Part shown: positions 15,642-24,473 of the stretch, piece after piece
Layout of the letters: the number at the start of each line of letters is the position of its first letter
How positions within the stretch are numbered: position 1 is the stretch's first letter
Source of the DNA: Treponema sp.
GTDB taxonomy: Bacteria > Spirochaetota > Spirochaetia > Treponematales > Breznakiellaceae
Assembly: GCA_031257105.1 (NCBI GenBank)
Contig: JAIRPG010000159.1
Coordinates: 1-35,434, forward strand
Direction: 5' to 3'
DNA length: 35,434 nucleotides
Program-made: the position numbers and the translations under genes
The notes under the pieces: generated by a model
Databases searched by the model: none
The model's input: only the letters and a program-made list of their open reading frames with translations
What the model was told of the DNA's origin: nothing

Positions 15642-16367
15642 CTATCTTGAACTTTGCTGGTTCTGGTTTTGAACTGAATATTTCCGCAGTTTTGCGAGAA
15701 GCTGCCGGGCGCGTTCCTGTACAGGTTTGATATAGCGGCCGTCAGCTATACGGATAATAGACCTAAGAGCGGTAGCGTCCTTGATGCCGCCGTCTTTATC
15801 AGCGAGTATCTCATAGGTATCCAAAGCGGACAGCGCCAGAAGGTTATCAGGGTTGAGAACATCAAAACGAGTCACGATCCATGATATAGCGTTTACCGTT
15901 TCGTTATTATCGTTGAGACCAATCTTACCCAGAGATTTAACCGTTTCGGTTAGTACCATGGGCTCCGGATCGATTAAAAGAAGCTTAATAAGCGTGTCCT
16001 TTGCCTCAGCGGTTCCTAATTCTCCCAGATACGTTGCCGCCTTGAGACGAATATCAGGGTTATTGTTGATAAGCCGGCCATTTTCAGTGGTTTTATTCAA
16101 AATTCCATCCATAGCAAGGTATTCCAGGGCGCTTCGTACATCCTCCCCGGTCTTACCGCCCTCAATGGCTTGTCCGATATAGTCCAACGCGGCGAGTTTC
16201 GCTTCCCGGTTGTCGGCCCGGCTTTGCTCCCTGATGATCAAAAAATCCATAGACTCCTGCAGATAAGACTCTTCCACCGACATTTCTTGTTTGTCCTGTC
16301 CCATCAGCAGCATTGCGGACGTAAAGAATACCCCTGCCGCCGCAATAAAACGCTTAACACCAATCAT
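15642..16367 (-). CDS. Exported HEAT-repeat protein
   Basis: A 241-aa protein with a signal peptide (FIAAAGVFFTSAMLLMGQ) and alpha-helical HEAT-like repeats, clearest at the stretches reading IRLKAATYLGELGTAEAKDT and LTETVKSLGKIGLNDNNETV, with a conserved aspartate-rich turn (LLIDPEP). HEAT arrays bind proteins; here the site would be the periplasm. No enzyme motif. The start at 16367 has AGGAGAGAGG directly upstream. It lies 97 bp downstream of a lipoprotein gene on the same strand and has its own promoter. The C-terminus (QNQNQQSSR) abuts a palindromic repeat copy, which may act as its transcription stop. Confidence 0.85.
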   Translation of the reverse strand: MIGVKRFIAAAGVFFTSAMLLMGQDKQEMSVEESYLQESMDFLIIREQSRADNREAKLAALDYIGQAIEGGKTGEDVRSALEYLAMDGILNKTTENGRLINNNPDIRLKAATYLGELGTAEAKDTLIKLLLIDPEPMVLTETVKSLGKIGLNDNNETVNAISWIVTRFDVLNPDNLLALSALDTYEILADKDGGIKDATALRSIIRIADGRYIKPVQERARQLLAKLRKYSVQNQNQQSSR

Positions 16368-16403
16368 TACCTCTCTCCTTTTAATAAGATTTTCGCACTA
16401 TCC

Positions 16404-16432
16404 ATAATACGGACATCTCATGGACGCCGCAA
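16404..16432 (-). promoter_or_regulatory. Putative promoter of the HEAT-repeat gene
   Basis: On the minus strand TTGCGG (16427-16432) and TATTAT (16404-16409, 5/6) are 17 bp apart. The -35 matches only 3/6. Predicted start near 16397, about 30 nt before the ATG. Confidence 0.4.
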
Positions 16433-16464
16433 GGTTGCCTCAATAATAACCAATCTACCCGCGC

Positions 16465-17082
16465 TTATCTAATAATTTTCCACCCCTCATCGGTCTTGAG
16501 CAGATCATAGAGCCGTAACCTATCCCCATTCCTCAATATCGTAAAAGCCTTAACCCGTTTATGGGTGATAAACTCTATATCATCTACCCGGTCATGATCC
16601 CGGGAAGGAACCACCACCCGGCTAAAATAATCCTCAGGGCCGGACAAGGCGATCCGCTGAGACTTTAGGCGAGGTTCCCGGTTGATTTCTGTTAGAAATT
16701 CCGGGGAACTGATATACTCAACATACGCCGGGGCTAAGTACGATACCCATCCCTTATAATTTTTGGAATGGATAATCGTATTTAGATTGGAGATTAACCG
16801 CTGAACTTCCATTTTAACCGTATTAAATTCTTCTACCGTTACGGAAGCGGGATCAAACGTACTTTCGTCATCGTCATCTTTTTCTTCTATTAATAGAATC
16901 GGTTCAGGCGCCGGTTCCGGTTCAATCGGCGGTTCAACCGATTCAACCGGCGGAACCGGTTCCGCCGGCGGCGCAATACTTTCCGGCTGCGGAACCTCCT
17001 CAACCGGTTGAGGAGCCGGAATCGCCCTACACGAAACAAATAAAACCAACAAAAACACCGATACAAAAAACACAAACCTCAT
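16465..17082 (-). CDS. Pro/Glu-rich lipoprotein with a C-terminal globular domain
   Basis: A 205-aa predicted lipoprotein: a hydrophobic signal (FVFFVSVFLLVLFVSC) ends at a spirochaete-type lipobox, Leu-Phe-Val-Ser-Cys at residues 14-18. A Pro/Glu-rich linker follows at about 21-65 (PEPAPEPILLIEE), then an acidic run DDDDES, then a domain of about 130 residues with no recognised family (KNYKGWVSYLAPAYVEYI, then a compact beta-rich end DRLRLYDLLKTDEGWKIIR). The last part resembles small NTF2-like or stress-response folds, which is a guess. It is divergent from coaD. There is no clear ribosome site; the -10 box ends 9 nt before ATG, so the mRNA may be almost leaderless. The proline-rich linker probably spans the peptidoglycan layer. 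Confidence 0.82.
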   Translation of the reverse strand: MRFVFFVSVFLLVLFVSCRAIPAPQPVEEVPQPESIAPPAEPVPPVESVEPPIEPEPAPEPILLIEEKDDDDESTFDPASVTVEEFNTVKMEVQRLISNLNTIIHSKNYKGWVSYLAPAYVEYISSPEFLTEINREPRLKSQRIALSGPEDYFSRVVVPSRDHDRVDDIEFITHKRVKAFTILRNGDRLRLYDLLKTDEGWKIIR

Positions 17083-17091
17083 ATCTTTAAG

Positions 17092-17120
17092 ATTCTAAGC
17101 CCTTGACTTGAATCTGTCAA
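17092..17120 (-). promoter_or_regulatory. Strong promoter of the lipoprotein gene, nearly leaderless
   Basis: On the minus strand TTGACA (17115-17120, 6/6) and TAGAAT (17092-17097, 5/6) are 17 bp apart. The -10 ends only 9 nt before the ATG at 17082, so transcription should begin about 2-4 nt before the start codon. The region also contains the dyad TTGAC (17103-17107) / GTCAA (17116-17120), which offers a second -35 for coaD on the plus strand. Confidence 0.65.
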
Positions 17121-17141
17121 CTTAGATACGGTAAAGAAAGA

Positions 17142-17615
17142 ATGTTAAAAGCCGTTTTTCCTGGTTCTTTCGATCCTCCTACATTCGGACATCTCAATAT
17201 TATTGAGCGGGCGGCTTCTCTTTTTGATGATCTAACCGTGGTGATAGCGGAAAACCGGGACAAAAAATACCTTTTTACCGCTGAGGAACGGCTCGGTATG
17301 ATCAATGATTTGATCCGGCCTTGGGGTAACGTGTCGGCGGCTCTCTGCGATACCCTTATCGTGGACTATATGAAAAAACGCGGAATACGGCTTCTCCTGC
17401 GGGGGGTTCGAGGTATAGGCGATTTTTCTTACGAATTTGAGCTTTCCATGATGAACAAAGCCCTGGCTCCAGGTATAGAGACCGTCTTTATGACCACCGA
17501 TCCCAAGTACTTTGTCCTTCGCTCCTCATTTATTAAGGAATTGGCCTCTTTCCATGGGGATATAGCTTCCATGGTTCCCCCCCTGGTTATGGAAGCCCTC
17601 AAAACGAAGTTGTAA
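17142..17615 (+). CDS. coaD: Phosphopantetheine adenylyltransferase
   Basis: A 157-aa CoaD, the usual length (about 160). It transfers AMP from ATP to 4'-phosphopantetheine in the fourth step of coenzyme A synthesis, in the cytoplasm. The nucleotidyltransferase motif PGSFDPPTFGH is at residues 7-17, with His17 binding the ATP phosphates. LLLRGVRGIGDFSYEFELSM matches the substrate-binding helix, and LRSSFIKELA corresponds to the family ISSxxxR/K block. The weak purine-rich AAAGAAAG serves as ribosome site for ATG 17142. It is divergent from the lipoprotein gene and followed 99 bp later by rny, which has its own promoter. Confidence 0.97.
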   Translation: MLKAVFPGSFDPPTFGHLNIIERAASLFDDLTVVIAENRDKKYLFTAEERLGMINDLIRPWGNVSAALCDTLIVDYMKKRGIRLLLRGVRGIGDFSYEFELSMMNKALAPGIETVFMTTDPKYFVLRSSFIKELASFHGDIASMVPPLVMEALKTKL

Positions 17616-17649
17616 AGGCAATAGACTTTCTCAGGACTCACGCGCCGCC

Positions 17650-17678
17650 TTGACAAGCTATCCTGTCTGGATTAACAT
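17650..17678 (+). promoter_or_regulatory. Putative rny promoter
   Basis: A perfect TTGACA (17650-17655) and TAACAT (17673-17678, 4/6) with a 17-bp spacer. The predicted start, near 17685, lies downstream of the first possible ATG (17682), which helps choose a later start codon for rny. Confidence 0.55.
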
Positions 17679-17714
17679 AGAATGAATTATAACATGAGTG
17701 GTAAGGGGTGGAGT

Positions 17715-19241
17715 ATGTGGATACTGTATGTTTTGCTCCCTCTTGCCGGGTTATCCTTAGGTTGGTTTATTAGATGGCTGTACGCCAGATTTCAATTGAC
17801 CGCTTCGGAACAACAAGCCGAGCGGGTTAAACAGGATGCGATAAAAGAAGCTGAAGCTAAAAAGAAGGAAATCCTTCTTGAAGCAAAAGAACAAGTTATC
17901 CGTGAACGAAACCAGCAGGAGAGGGAAACTCGGGAACGCAGGGCCGAACTGCAGCGATACGAACGTCGTGTCATGCAAAAAGAAGAGAGCTTAGATAAAA
18001 AAACGGCTCAAATTGATAAAACCGAACAGTTACTGCTCGACCGGGAACAGGCATTACAGGCCCGTGACGATGTCCTTGGGCAGCAGGAAGAACGGTATCG
18101 GGCCGAATTGGAACGAATTTCCGGACTCAGCGCGGAAGAGGCGAAAGCGCTCATTGTTGGAGATCTGGAGAATGACGCAAAGCACGATGCTCAGGCGCTC
18201 ATCAACAAGATAGAGCAAGAGGCGAACCTTTCAGCGGAGAAGAAGGCTCGGGATATCCTGATAACCACTATCCAGCGTCTAGCCACGGAAGTGACCGGCG
18301 ATGTGACGGTTGCCACGGTAACGCTGCCCAATGACGAAATGAAGGGGCGGATCATCGGCAGGGAAGGACGAAACATCCGTACCCTGGAGACTCTTACCGG
18401 GGTAGACATCATCATCGATGATACCCCCGAAGCGGTGGTTATTTCTTGTTTCGACCCGGTACGCCGGGAAATCGCCAAGATTGCCCTGGAACGGCTTATC
18501 ACTGATGGGCGTATCCATCCCGCGCGGATCGAGGAGATAGTCTCTAAAGTTACCAAAGACATCTCCCAAAAAATCTTTGAGGAAGGGGAGAAGGTACTCT
18601 TCGATCTAGGGATCCACAACATCAGCCAGGATGCGATCCGGGCATTGGGACGGCTTTACTTCCGTACCAGTTACGGGCAGAACGTCCTCTATCACTCAAA
18701 AGAAGTAGCGGTGATCGCCGGAAGCCTTGCCGCTGAAATCGGGGCCAATCGGGATCTGGCAAAGCGGGGGGCGTTGCTCCACGACATCGGTAAAGGGGTG
18801 GAGACCGACTCGGATCTGAACCATGCGGAAATCGGCATGGACATGGCTCGAAAGATGGGAGAAGATCCCCGGATCATCAATGCTATCGGCAGCCACCATA
18901 ACGATATGGAGCCTTCCTGCATCGAGTCGGTATTGGTTCAGATCGCCGACGCCATTTCCGCCGCCCGTCCCGGCGCCCGAAAAGAAACCATGGACAACTA
19001 TATCAAGCGGCTGGAAAATCTGGAGAATGTCGCGACGGGCTTTACCGGGGTGGACAAGGCGTTTGCCATTCAAGCCGGACGGGAACTTCGTATCATCGTT
19101 AACAACGATATAATCAATGACGATCAGTCCAAGGATTTGGCCAAACAGATCGCCAAAAAGATCGAAAGCGATCTGCGCTATCCCGGTAAGATCAAAGTGA
19201 CTATCATTCGGGAGACGAGGATAACGGAATATGCCCGATAA
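17715..19241 (+). CDS. rny: Ribonuclease Y
   Basis: RNase Y, a membrane-anchored endoribonuclease that initiates mRNA decay. From ATG 17715 it has 508 residues, close to the family norm. The N-terminal membrane segment (WILYVLLPLAGLSLGWFI) is followed by a long charged coiled coil to about residue 150, a KH RNA-binding domain with GRIIGREGR at 211-219, and an HD phosphohydrolase domain with metal-binding LLHDIGKG (His356-Asp357). ATG 17715 is preferred over in-frame ATGs at 17682 and 17694 because AAGGGG lies 6 nt upstream and a promoter predicted at 17650-17678 would start transcription after 17682. Its 3' end overlaps the PilZ gene by 11 bp, so the two are co-translated. HD family members can also act on cyclic dinucleotides, but RNA is the expected substrate. 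Confidence 0.95.
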   Translation: MWILYVLLPLAGLSLGWFIRWLYARFQLTASEQQAERVKQDAIKEAEAKKKEILLEAKEQVIRERNQQERETRERRAELQRYERRVMQKEESLDKKTAQIDKTEQLLLDREQALQARDDVLGQQEERYRAELERISGLSAEEAKALIVGDLENDAKHDAQALINKIEQEANLSAEKKARDILITTIQRLATEVTGDVTVATVTLPNDEMKGRIIGREGRNIRTLETLTGVDIIIDDTPEAVVISCFDPVRREIAKIALERLITDGRIHPARIEEIVSKVTKDISQKIFEEGEKVLFDLGIHNISQDAIRALGRLYFRTSYGQNVLYHSKEVAVIAGSLAAEIGANRDLAKRGALLHDIGKGVETDSDLNHAEIGMDMARKMGEDPRIINAIGSHHNDMEPSCIESVLVQIADAISAARPGARKETMDNYIKRLENLENVATGFTGVDKAFAIQAGRELRIIVNNDIINDDQSKDLAKQIAKKIESDLRYPGKIKVTIIRETRITEYAR

Positions 19242-19575
19242 TAGTACGTTTAATGAAAGAAGTGTTCGGCATCCTTCTCATGCTCAGGCTCGAATCGCTG
19301 ATGTGTTCGAAGGGGAAGCCCTGCTCAAAGACATTAGTATAACCGGCTGCTGTATAGAATGTACAATGCAGGTGGATATAAAGCCCCACAGAGAGTACAA
19401 GATAGAGATACTTCCCGAATCCACCGCAAATATCGGCAAATTTGAGCTGGCTGTTGAATCCCGTTGGGTTCGCGTGAGCGCATACTCCTGCGAAGCCGGG
19501 TTTGCGGTTATCGCGTCCCCCAAGGGAAAGCTTTTTCAGCGCTATGTGGATTACTTGAGTTGGCGCTCTTCATGA
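19231..19575 (+). CDS. PilZ-domain protein
   Basis: A 114-aa single-domain protein of the PilZ type, receptors for cyclic di-GMP. The second half of the ligand signature is clear (KDISITGCCIE, matching D/NxSxxG). The first half, normally RxxxR, reads RSVRH here (Arg10 to His14), so the second arginine appears to be His and affinity may be reduced or altered. A beta-barrel-like pattern follows (YKIEILPESTANIGKFELAVESRWVRV). It starts inside the last codons of rny (11-bp overlap) and is 12 bp upstream of the RlmM-like gene. The arrangement hints at cyclic di-GMP control of RNase Y or of surface functions, which is inference. Confidence 0.85.
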   Translation: MPDNSTFNERSVRHPSHAQARIADVFEGEALLKDISITGCCIECTMQVDIKPHREYKIEILPESTANIGKFELAVESRWVRVSAYSCEAGFAVIASPKGKLFQRYVDYLSWRSS

Positions 19576-19587
19576 GGGATTGCCGGA

Positions 19588-20658
19588 ATGGAGCGCGTTT
19601 TTAAAAACGCCGTTCCCCTGGCGGGTCGGATTTACCAGGCCGCGGACGGATTTGAGGATCGTCTGCGGCGGGAACTCGGAAATTGGAAAGAAGTTTGGGG
19701 TTCTCTGTATTATGTCACGGAGGACTCTGTAGATTCCTCCGGCGCCGAACCGGAACAAATCTTCTGGTACCGAAATCTCTGGCTTCAACCCTTCCGCCTA
19801 GAATTTGACTCTATAAATGAAGCCGCCTGCGCCCTCCGCGCTATTCAGCGAAATTGGGCTCCGGCGCTTTTCACCCAGTTTCGGCGAGGCAGTCTTATCG
19901 CCTCAAAGCTGCCGCCGATTTCCGAAAAACCAAGACCCTTCCCCTGGTTGCTGCCGGAATCCGCTATTGGAAGCTGGACGTTGCTGGATGCCCGTACAAT
20001 GATAGCCTCCGCCCGATGCACCAGCCCCTTCCCCGGCGGAGCAATCCAATTTATTGAAGATAAAGAAGGGCCTCCAAGCCGGGCTTATCTCAAACTCTGG
20101 GAGGCGCTGGTACGTTCCAGGAGATGGCCCGAACCAGGAGATCGCTGCTTGGATGCGGGAGCTAGTCCCGGAGGTTGGACTTGGGCGCTTGCCGGCTTGG
20201 GCGCCCAGGTGCTTGCTATTGACCGCGCCCCTCTGGAAGCTCGTATCGCCGCTATGCCCGGTGTGGAGTATATCCGGCACGACGCCTTTACCCTCAGGCC
20301 GGAGGACATTGGCCCCATTGATTGGCTTTTCTGTGATGTCATTTGTTATCCTTCCCGGCTTTTCGGGTGGATCGAAAAATGGCTTACATCGGGGCTTTGC
20401 CGGAATTATGTGTGTACGATTAAGCTGCAGGGCAGGGGGTATAGCCTCGGCGTTGCTAACACAGGAGATTCAGACGAAGGCTTCGATATCCCCCGACGTT
20501 TTGCCGCTATTCCGGGATCCCTGGTGGCGCACCTCTGGCATAACAAGCACGAGCTTACTTGGATAAAGCTCGACGAGTTTTCAGGCGGCAAAATATCGTC
20601 CATAGGAATTGCGGGCGCCCAACCACCGGTAGTTGATATATCATTGGCTTGTGTATAG
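19588..20658 (+). CDS. RlmM/FtsJ-like SAM-dependent rRNA 2'-O-methyltransferase
   Basis: A 356-aa Rossmann methyltransferase. The SAM-binding loop is CLDAGASPGGWTWAL (D189-G197 core), with the acidic ribose-binding Asp in VLAIDRAP. Asp240 in LFCDVICYP and Lys269 in CTIKLQG correspond to the catalytic D and K of FtsJ-type 2'-O-methyltransferases. The N-terminal 150 residues (GRIYQAADGFEDRLRREL and on) look like the THUMP-like part of RlmM, which methylates C2498 of 23S rRNA; the size matches RlmM (about 360). The exact target is inferred from this overall layout. It follows the PilZ gene by 12 bp, with AGGG 8 nt before ATG. Its stop codon overlaps the -10 box of the next gene's promoter. Confidence 0.85.
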   Translation: MERVFKNAVPLAGRIYQAADGFEDRLRRELGNWKEVWGSLYYVTEDSVDSSGAEPEQIFWYRNLWLQPFRLEFDSINEAACALRAIQRNWAPALFTQFRRGSLIASKLPPISEKPRPFPWLLPESAIGSWTLLDARTMIASARCTSPFPGGAIQFIEDKEGPPSRAYLKLWEALVRSRRWPEPGDRCLDAGASPGGWTWALAGLGAQVLAIDRAPLEARIAAMPGVEYIRHDAFTLRPEDIGPIDWLFCDVICYPSRLFGWIEKWLTSGLCRNYVCTIKLQGRGYSLGVANTGDSDEGFDIPRRFAAIPGSLVAHLWHNKHELTWIKLDEFSGGKISSIGIAGAQPPVVDISLACV

Positions 20659-20661
20659 AAT
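20633..20661 (+). promoter_or_regulatory. Promoter of the corrinoid-protein / sirtuin genes
   Basis: TTGATA (20633-20638, 5/6) and TAGAAT (20656-20661, 5/6) separated by 17 bp. It lies inside the last codons of the RlmM-like gene, with the -10 covering that gene's stop. Predicted start near 20668, ahead of GGAG at 20681-20684. Confidence 0.7.
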
Positions 20662-20691
20662 CATATTATCAATATGTGAAGGAGTTTGTTT

Positions 20692-21333
20692 ATGGGAGAT
20701 TTTTCTGTTCAGTATAACGAAATTTCAGAACTGTTGCAAAAAGGAAAGGCCAAAGATATTGGCGCGGCGGTTCAAAAAGCCCTTGATGCGGGAGCTTCCG
20801 CTCCTGATATTCTGGAAAAAGGGCTTATCGCGGGCATGAGCGTCATCGGCGGAAAATTTAAGCGGGGTGAAGTCTTCGTTCCCGAAGTGCTGATCGCCGC
20901 CCGGGCTATGAACGCCGCATCCACCGCGCTTAAGCCTTCCCTGGCCAAGGCGGGGGTTGAACCGGTGGGTAAGGCGGTTATCTGTACCGTAAAGGGCGAC
21001 CTCCACGACATCGGGAAGAACCTGGTGAAAATGATGGTGGAAGGGAAAGGCATTGAGGTGCTCGATCTGGGCGTTGACTGCGATGAGGCCAAGATCATCG
21101 AAGCCGTACGGACTTCCGGCGCTAAGGTGCTCTGTCTTTCCGCGCTGCTTACCACCACGATGATGGCCCAGAAGAGCGTCATCGAAGCCCTCAATGCGGC
21201 GGGTCTTCGGGACAAGGTAAAAGTAATGATCGGCGGAGCGCCGGTAACCCAGACATTTGCCGACGAGATAGGCGCCGACGCCTATACTCCCGATGCCGCT
21301 ACCGCCGCCGAAGTTTGCCGCTCTTTCTATTAA
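20692..21333 (+). CDS. Corrinoid (B12-binding) methyltransferase cognate protein
   Basis: A 213-aa two-domain corrinoid protein like MtbC/MtmC/MttC and the B12 modules of methionine synthase. An N-terminal helical cap (about 1-90, [15 protein letters not shown]) precedes a cobalamin-binding Rossmann domain with [12 protein letters not shown]; His105 is the lower axial ligand to cobalt. SALLTTTM and [18 protein letters not shown] complete the signature. Such proteins carry a methyl group between a substrate-specific MttB/MtaB-type methyltransferase and an acceptor. No methyltransferase or reactivase gene is next to it, so the substrate (methylamine, methanol, methoxy-aromatic, betaine) is unknown. 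ATG 20692 is chosen because GGAG lies 7 nt upstream; a TTG at 20686 is in frame but too near. It has its own promoter and is followed directly by the sirtuin gene. Confidence 0.93.
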   Translation: MGDFSVQYNEISELLQKGKAKDIGAAVQKALDAGASAPDILEKGLIAGMSVIGGKFKRGEVFVPEVLIAARAMNAASTALKPSLAKAGVEPVGKAVICTVKGDLHDIGKNLVKMMVEGKGIEVLDLGVDCDEAKIIEAVRTSGAKVLCLSALLTTTMMAQKSVIEALNAAGLRDKVKVMIGGAPVTQTFADEIGADAYTPDAATAAEVCRSFY

Positions 21334-21334
21334 G

Positions 21335-22192
21335 ATGAACAAAACGGTATTTCATGGAGAAGAGAAGGCCGGTCAGGGCGGTTCATCTGCAAGCCTAGAT
21401 GACCTCTTTTCCATGATCACCGGCGCCCGTTATATGACGGCTCTTACCGGCGCCGGAGTCAGCACCCTATCGGGAATTCGGGATTTCCGGGGAAAAAACG
21501 GCCTATATCAGGATATGGATGCCGAAAAGATCTTCGACATCGGTTATTTTATCAAAGATCCTTCTTTTTATTACAAAGCAGCCGGCTCCTTTATCTACAA
21601 CCTGCATGAAAAAGAAGCCTCGGTAGTTCACACCACCTTAGGCGTCATGGAAGAGAAGGGGTTGCTCAAGGCGCTGATTACCCAAAACATCGATCTTCTC
21701 CATCAGAAAGGAGGAAGCCGCTGCGTTATCGAAATCCACGGCTCTCCATCGGTGCATTATTGCCGCCACTGTTCGGATATTACCGAGGTGGAAGAACTGG
21801 CTGCGGAAAAAAAAGACGACATCCTGCCCGGCGCGGATCTGATGGGTTTTGAGGAGGCCGCCGCGCTGGTTAAGGCGGGGCAACTCCCCCGTTGCGGAAA
21901 ATGCGGCGGGGCGCTTAAACCGGCGATCACTTTTTTCGGTGAAAATCTTCCCGCTCGGGCGTTGCGCGAAGCGGAAGCGGCGGCGCGGCAGACGGATCTT
22001 ATGCTCGTACTGGGCACCAGTTTAACGGTCTATCCCGCCGCGTCCCTGCCTCAGCTTACCCTCCGCGAAGGCGGACGCATCATTATCGTCAACGATATGC
22101 CGACTCCGCTGGATCGCCATGCGACCCTCCGCTTTGAAGACCTCGGCTCCGTCTTCGAGGGGCTTCGTATACGGCTGCTGGGCGCCGCCTGA
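21335..22192 (+). CDS. Sir2-family NAD-dependent protein deacylase
   Basis: A 285-aa sirtuin that removes acyl groups from lysines using NAD. Motifs: TGAGVS (about 38-43) and GIRDFRG for NAD; TQNID (116-120); catalytic His135 in VIEIHGS; a structural zinc site with Cys143/Cys146 (CRHC) and Cys187/Cys190 (CGKC); and [10 protein letters not shown] for the ribose. The segment between the zinc cysteine pairs is longer than in small bacterial sirtuins. The start chosen is ATG 21335, one base after the corrinoid gene stop; an ATG at 21293 would overlap that gene with no ribosome site. Ribosome binding is weak, so translation probably depends on coupling. Targets are unknown; acetyl-CoA synthetase is a common bacterial substrate. 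It converges on the chemoreceptor gene. Confidence 0.93.
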   Translation: MNKTVFHGEEKAGQGGSSASLDDLFSMITGARYMTALTGAGVSTLSGIRDFRGKNGLYQDMDAEKIFDIGYFIKDPSFYYKAAGSFIYNLHEKEASVVHTTLGVMEEKGLLKALITQNIDLLHQKGGSRCVIEIHGSPSVHYCRHCSDITEVEELAAEKKDDILPGADLMGFEEAAALVKAGQLPRCGKCGGALKPAITFFGENLPARALREAEAAARQTDLMLVLGTSLTVYPAASLPQLTLREGGRIIIVNDMPTPLDRHATLRFEDLGSVFEGLRIRLLGAA

Positions 22193-22197
22193 TTGCG

Positions 22198-22210
22198 GAC
22201 GCCCGGCGTC
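22198..22210. terminator. Small hairpin between convergent genes
   Basis: GACGC-CCG-GCGTC, a 5-bp GC-rich stem with a 3-nt loop, in the 30-bp gap between the sirtuin and chemoreceptor genes. No T-run. Weak candidate. Confidence 0.25.
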
Positions 22211-22222
22211 ACGTCGGCGGCT

Positions 22223-24412
22223 CTACTCCACTTTGAAGCGGGAAACTTCCCGTACCAGCACATCGATGTTGTCCCGGTTTTGGCCGCTAATCTCATTCAC
22301 CCGGTTTACCGCCACATTGATCTGTTCCGCGCCGGTGGCCATCTCGTTCATACCACTGGTTATCTCGCCGGTCACCCGTTCCAGGTTCTTACTTTCGTGG
22401 ATCACTTCTTTGCTCCCTTCAAGCATTTCCTCGGAACCGCCCTTCACTTGCGCCGTAATGTCATTGAGCCTGCTGATAGCTTCTAAAATCTGCTTGCTTC
22501 CGGCGCCCTGCTCTTCCATGGCGTTACGGATATTCGATTCCTGATCCGATACCGTCTTAACCCCGCTGTCGATAGCCTCGAACTTTTTAAGCACATTATC
22601 GGTGGATGTAGTGATCTTGTCGATGGAAGCCTTGATCTTTTTCAGCACTGTGCTGATCGTCTTGGACTGTCCGCTGGAAGACTCGGCAAGTTTGCGAATT
22701 TCGCTGGCTACTACCGCAAAACCCTTTCCCGCCTCCCCGGCGTGAGCCGCTTCAATAGCGGCGTTCATCGAAAGCAAGTTCGTTTGGCTGGCAATGTTTT
22801 CCATTACCGCGTTGATCTCCAGAAGCCCCGCAGACTCCCGGGCGATCTCTTGAATATCAGAGGCCACTTCCTGCAGCCCGTTTCTGCCCACTTCGGAAGC
22901 GTCCATCAATTCCCGCACGTTGTTGGAATTCTTGACCAGCGTAGCCGTAACCGATTGAATGTTGGCCAGCATCTCTTCAATAGCCGAAGAGGACTGAGAC
23001 ACGCTTGCGCTCTGGCGCTCCACATGCTGGTTGAGCTTATCGATGTTTACGGTGATCTGTTCCATGGTAGCGTTGGTCTCGGTGACGCTGGCGCTCTGGT
23101 TTATTACCCGGCCTTTGATGCTCTGAATGTTCGCGCTAATCTCATTCACCGCGGCGGCGGTTTCGGTCATATTGCCGGCAAGCTCGTTCCCGATGTCGAA
23201 GAGCTTTACCGACTGCCCCTTGATGGTAATGATGAGGTGTTTGATCTTTTCCAGGGTATGATTAAAGTACTTAGCCAGATCGCCTATTTCGTCCTTTGAA
23301 TGGATGTCGATAGTTTTGGTCAGATCTCCTTCCCCTTCGGAAATATCTTTGAGCATCTCCGCGGTGCGAATAATGGGGTTGCTGATGGAGCGGGATAGGA
23401 AGAAGGCCGCGATGACGACAATGATAATAGTAATTGTAGCGATGAGGATCGCTATAGAAAGCATCCTAATCACCGGGGCCATAATGTTCTTTTCTCCCAC
23501 CGCTACCGCTAAATTCCACGGGGTACGGGTTTGCCCCAGATTAAAAGGTTCGCTAAACGCATACATTGTCGTTTTAGCATTGGGATCGTAGATAGACCAG
23601 GAAAAGGCTGCCCCTGTTTTGACGGCGTTGACGAAATTATCGAGCGCGGGGCCGCACATATCCTTTTCGGTTTCGGCCATTTGTTTCCCCAGCCGGCTCA
23701 TATCAAAATGGGCGACCACAATGCCGTTATGACTGAATACCGCAATCAGTCCGTCTCCAAAGGGTTTGATCGCCATCATCTGGGTTTGAATCGATTCCAG
23801 GCTAACATCAATCCCCACCACGCCTATGGTCCGGCCATTGATCTTTATAGGAGCCGCCGCGCTGGTCATCAGAATATCCTTGCCGCTTACCTTATAGAAA
23901 AAAGGATCCAAAACGGCTTCATTCCCGCTTTTCATAACTATTTGGTAGTAATCCTCTGTATCGGCATCCTCCAGCGCTTGAAAGGCGAGGCTCCCGCTCT
24001 CCCGGTACCAGTAGGGGGCAAATCTGCCGGCGTGGGTGCTTCCCTGGGTATTTATAAACCGGGCGTCCATACCGTCCAGCGCATTCGGTTCCCAAACGCA
24101 CCAGGAACCGACAATTTCGGAATTCGCCGCGGTAAGTCCCTTGATCATGGCGTTAAAGGCGGTTCGCCGGTCTTCCGGGTTGATAGAATCGTACTGTTCC
24201 ATCATTTGCGCGGTCGCCCTCGCCATATCCAGGTATGTTTCCAGAGAAGCCTGTATCTGTCTGCCGCTGTCTTTGGCGATATTAACCGCATTATCGTTTA
24301 CCAGCCTGTTGATCTCTGACCGTGAAAGGAGGAGTAAGAACCCCCCTAAAATACCAATACCGGCGACATTGAGGGCTATCATAATGAGAATTAATTTGAA
24401 GCTTATTTTCAT
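22223..24412 (-). CDS. Methyl-accepting chemotaxis protein with dCache sensor
   Basis: A 729-aa transmembrane chemoreceptor. TM1 spans about residues 6-30 and TM2 about 316-340. The periplasmic part between them has the size and motifs of a double Cache ligand-binding domain ([13 protein letters not shown], then [16 protein letters not shown]). A HAMP linker follows ([19 protein letters not shown]), then the long signalling coiled coil whose hairpin tip reads [20 protein letters not shown] and ends in [14 protein letters not shown], the CheA/CheW contact region. A clear amino-acid-binding dCache signature is not evident, so the ligand is open. AAGGAG lies 6 nt before ATG 24412. It is downstream of glnN on the same strand but separated by a strong terminator, so it is expressed on its own. 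Confidence 0.95.
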   Translation of the reverse strand: MKISFKLILIMIALNVAGIGILGGFLLLLSRSEINRLVNDNAVNIAKDSGRQIQASLETYLDMARATAQMMEQYDSINPEDRRTAFNAMIKGLTAANSEIVGSWCVWEPNALDGMDARFINTQGSTHAGRFAPYWYRESGSLAFQALEDADTEDYYQIVMKSGNEAVLDPFFYKVSGKDILMTSAAAPIKINGRTIGVVGIDVSLESIQTQMMAIKPFGDGLIAVFSHNGIVVAHFDMSRLGKQMAETEKDMCGPALDNFVNAVKTGAAFSWSIYDPNAKTTMYAFSEPFNLGQTRTPWNLAVAVGEKNIMAPVIRMLSIAILIATITIIIVVIAAFFLSRSISNPIIRTAEMLKDISEGEGDLTKTIDIHSKDEIGDLAKYFNHTLEKIKHLIITIKGQSVKLFDIGNELAGNMTETAAAVNEISANIQSIKGRVINQSASVTETNATMEQITVNIDKLNQHVERQSASVSQSSSAIEEMLANIQSVTATLVKNSNNVRELMDASEVGRNGLQEVASDIQEIARESAGLLEINAVMENIASQTNLLSMNAAIEAAHAGEAGKGFAVVASEIRKLAESSSGQSKTISTVLKKIKASIDKITTSTDNVLKKFEAIDSGVKTVSDQESNIRNAMEEQGAGSKQILEAISRLNDITAQVKGGSEEMLEGSKEVIHESKNLERVTGEITSGMNEMATGAEQINVAVNRVNEISGQNRDNIDVLVREVSRFKVE

Positions 24413-24473
24413 GGCTACTCCTTTTTCAACGACTGCAACTGCTTTTTATTATTCATCAAAAAGGAAGAAAATA

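Noticed and set aside
16870-17005. Perfect tandem repeat in the Pro/Glu-rich part of the lipoprotein gene
   Set aside because: The codons repeat loosely (GGTTC/CGGTTC) but no exact unit of constant length is kept, so it is low-complexity coding sequence, not a tandem array.
23531-24319. A 262-codon plus-strand frame inside the chemoreceptor gene
   Set aside because: Lies wholly antisense to a well-conserved sensor region, with no start signal and no recognisable domain.
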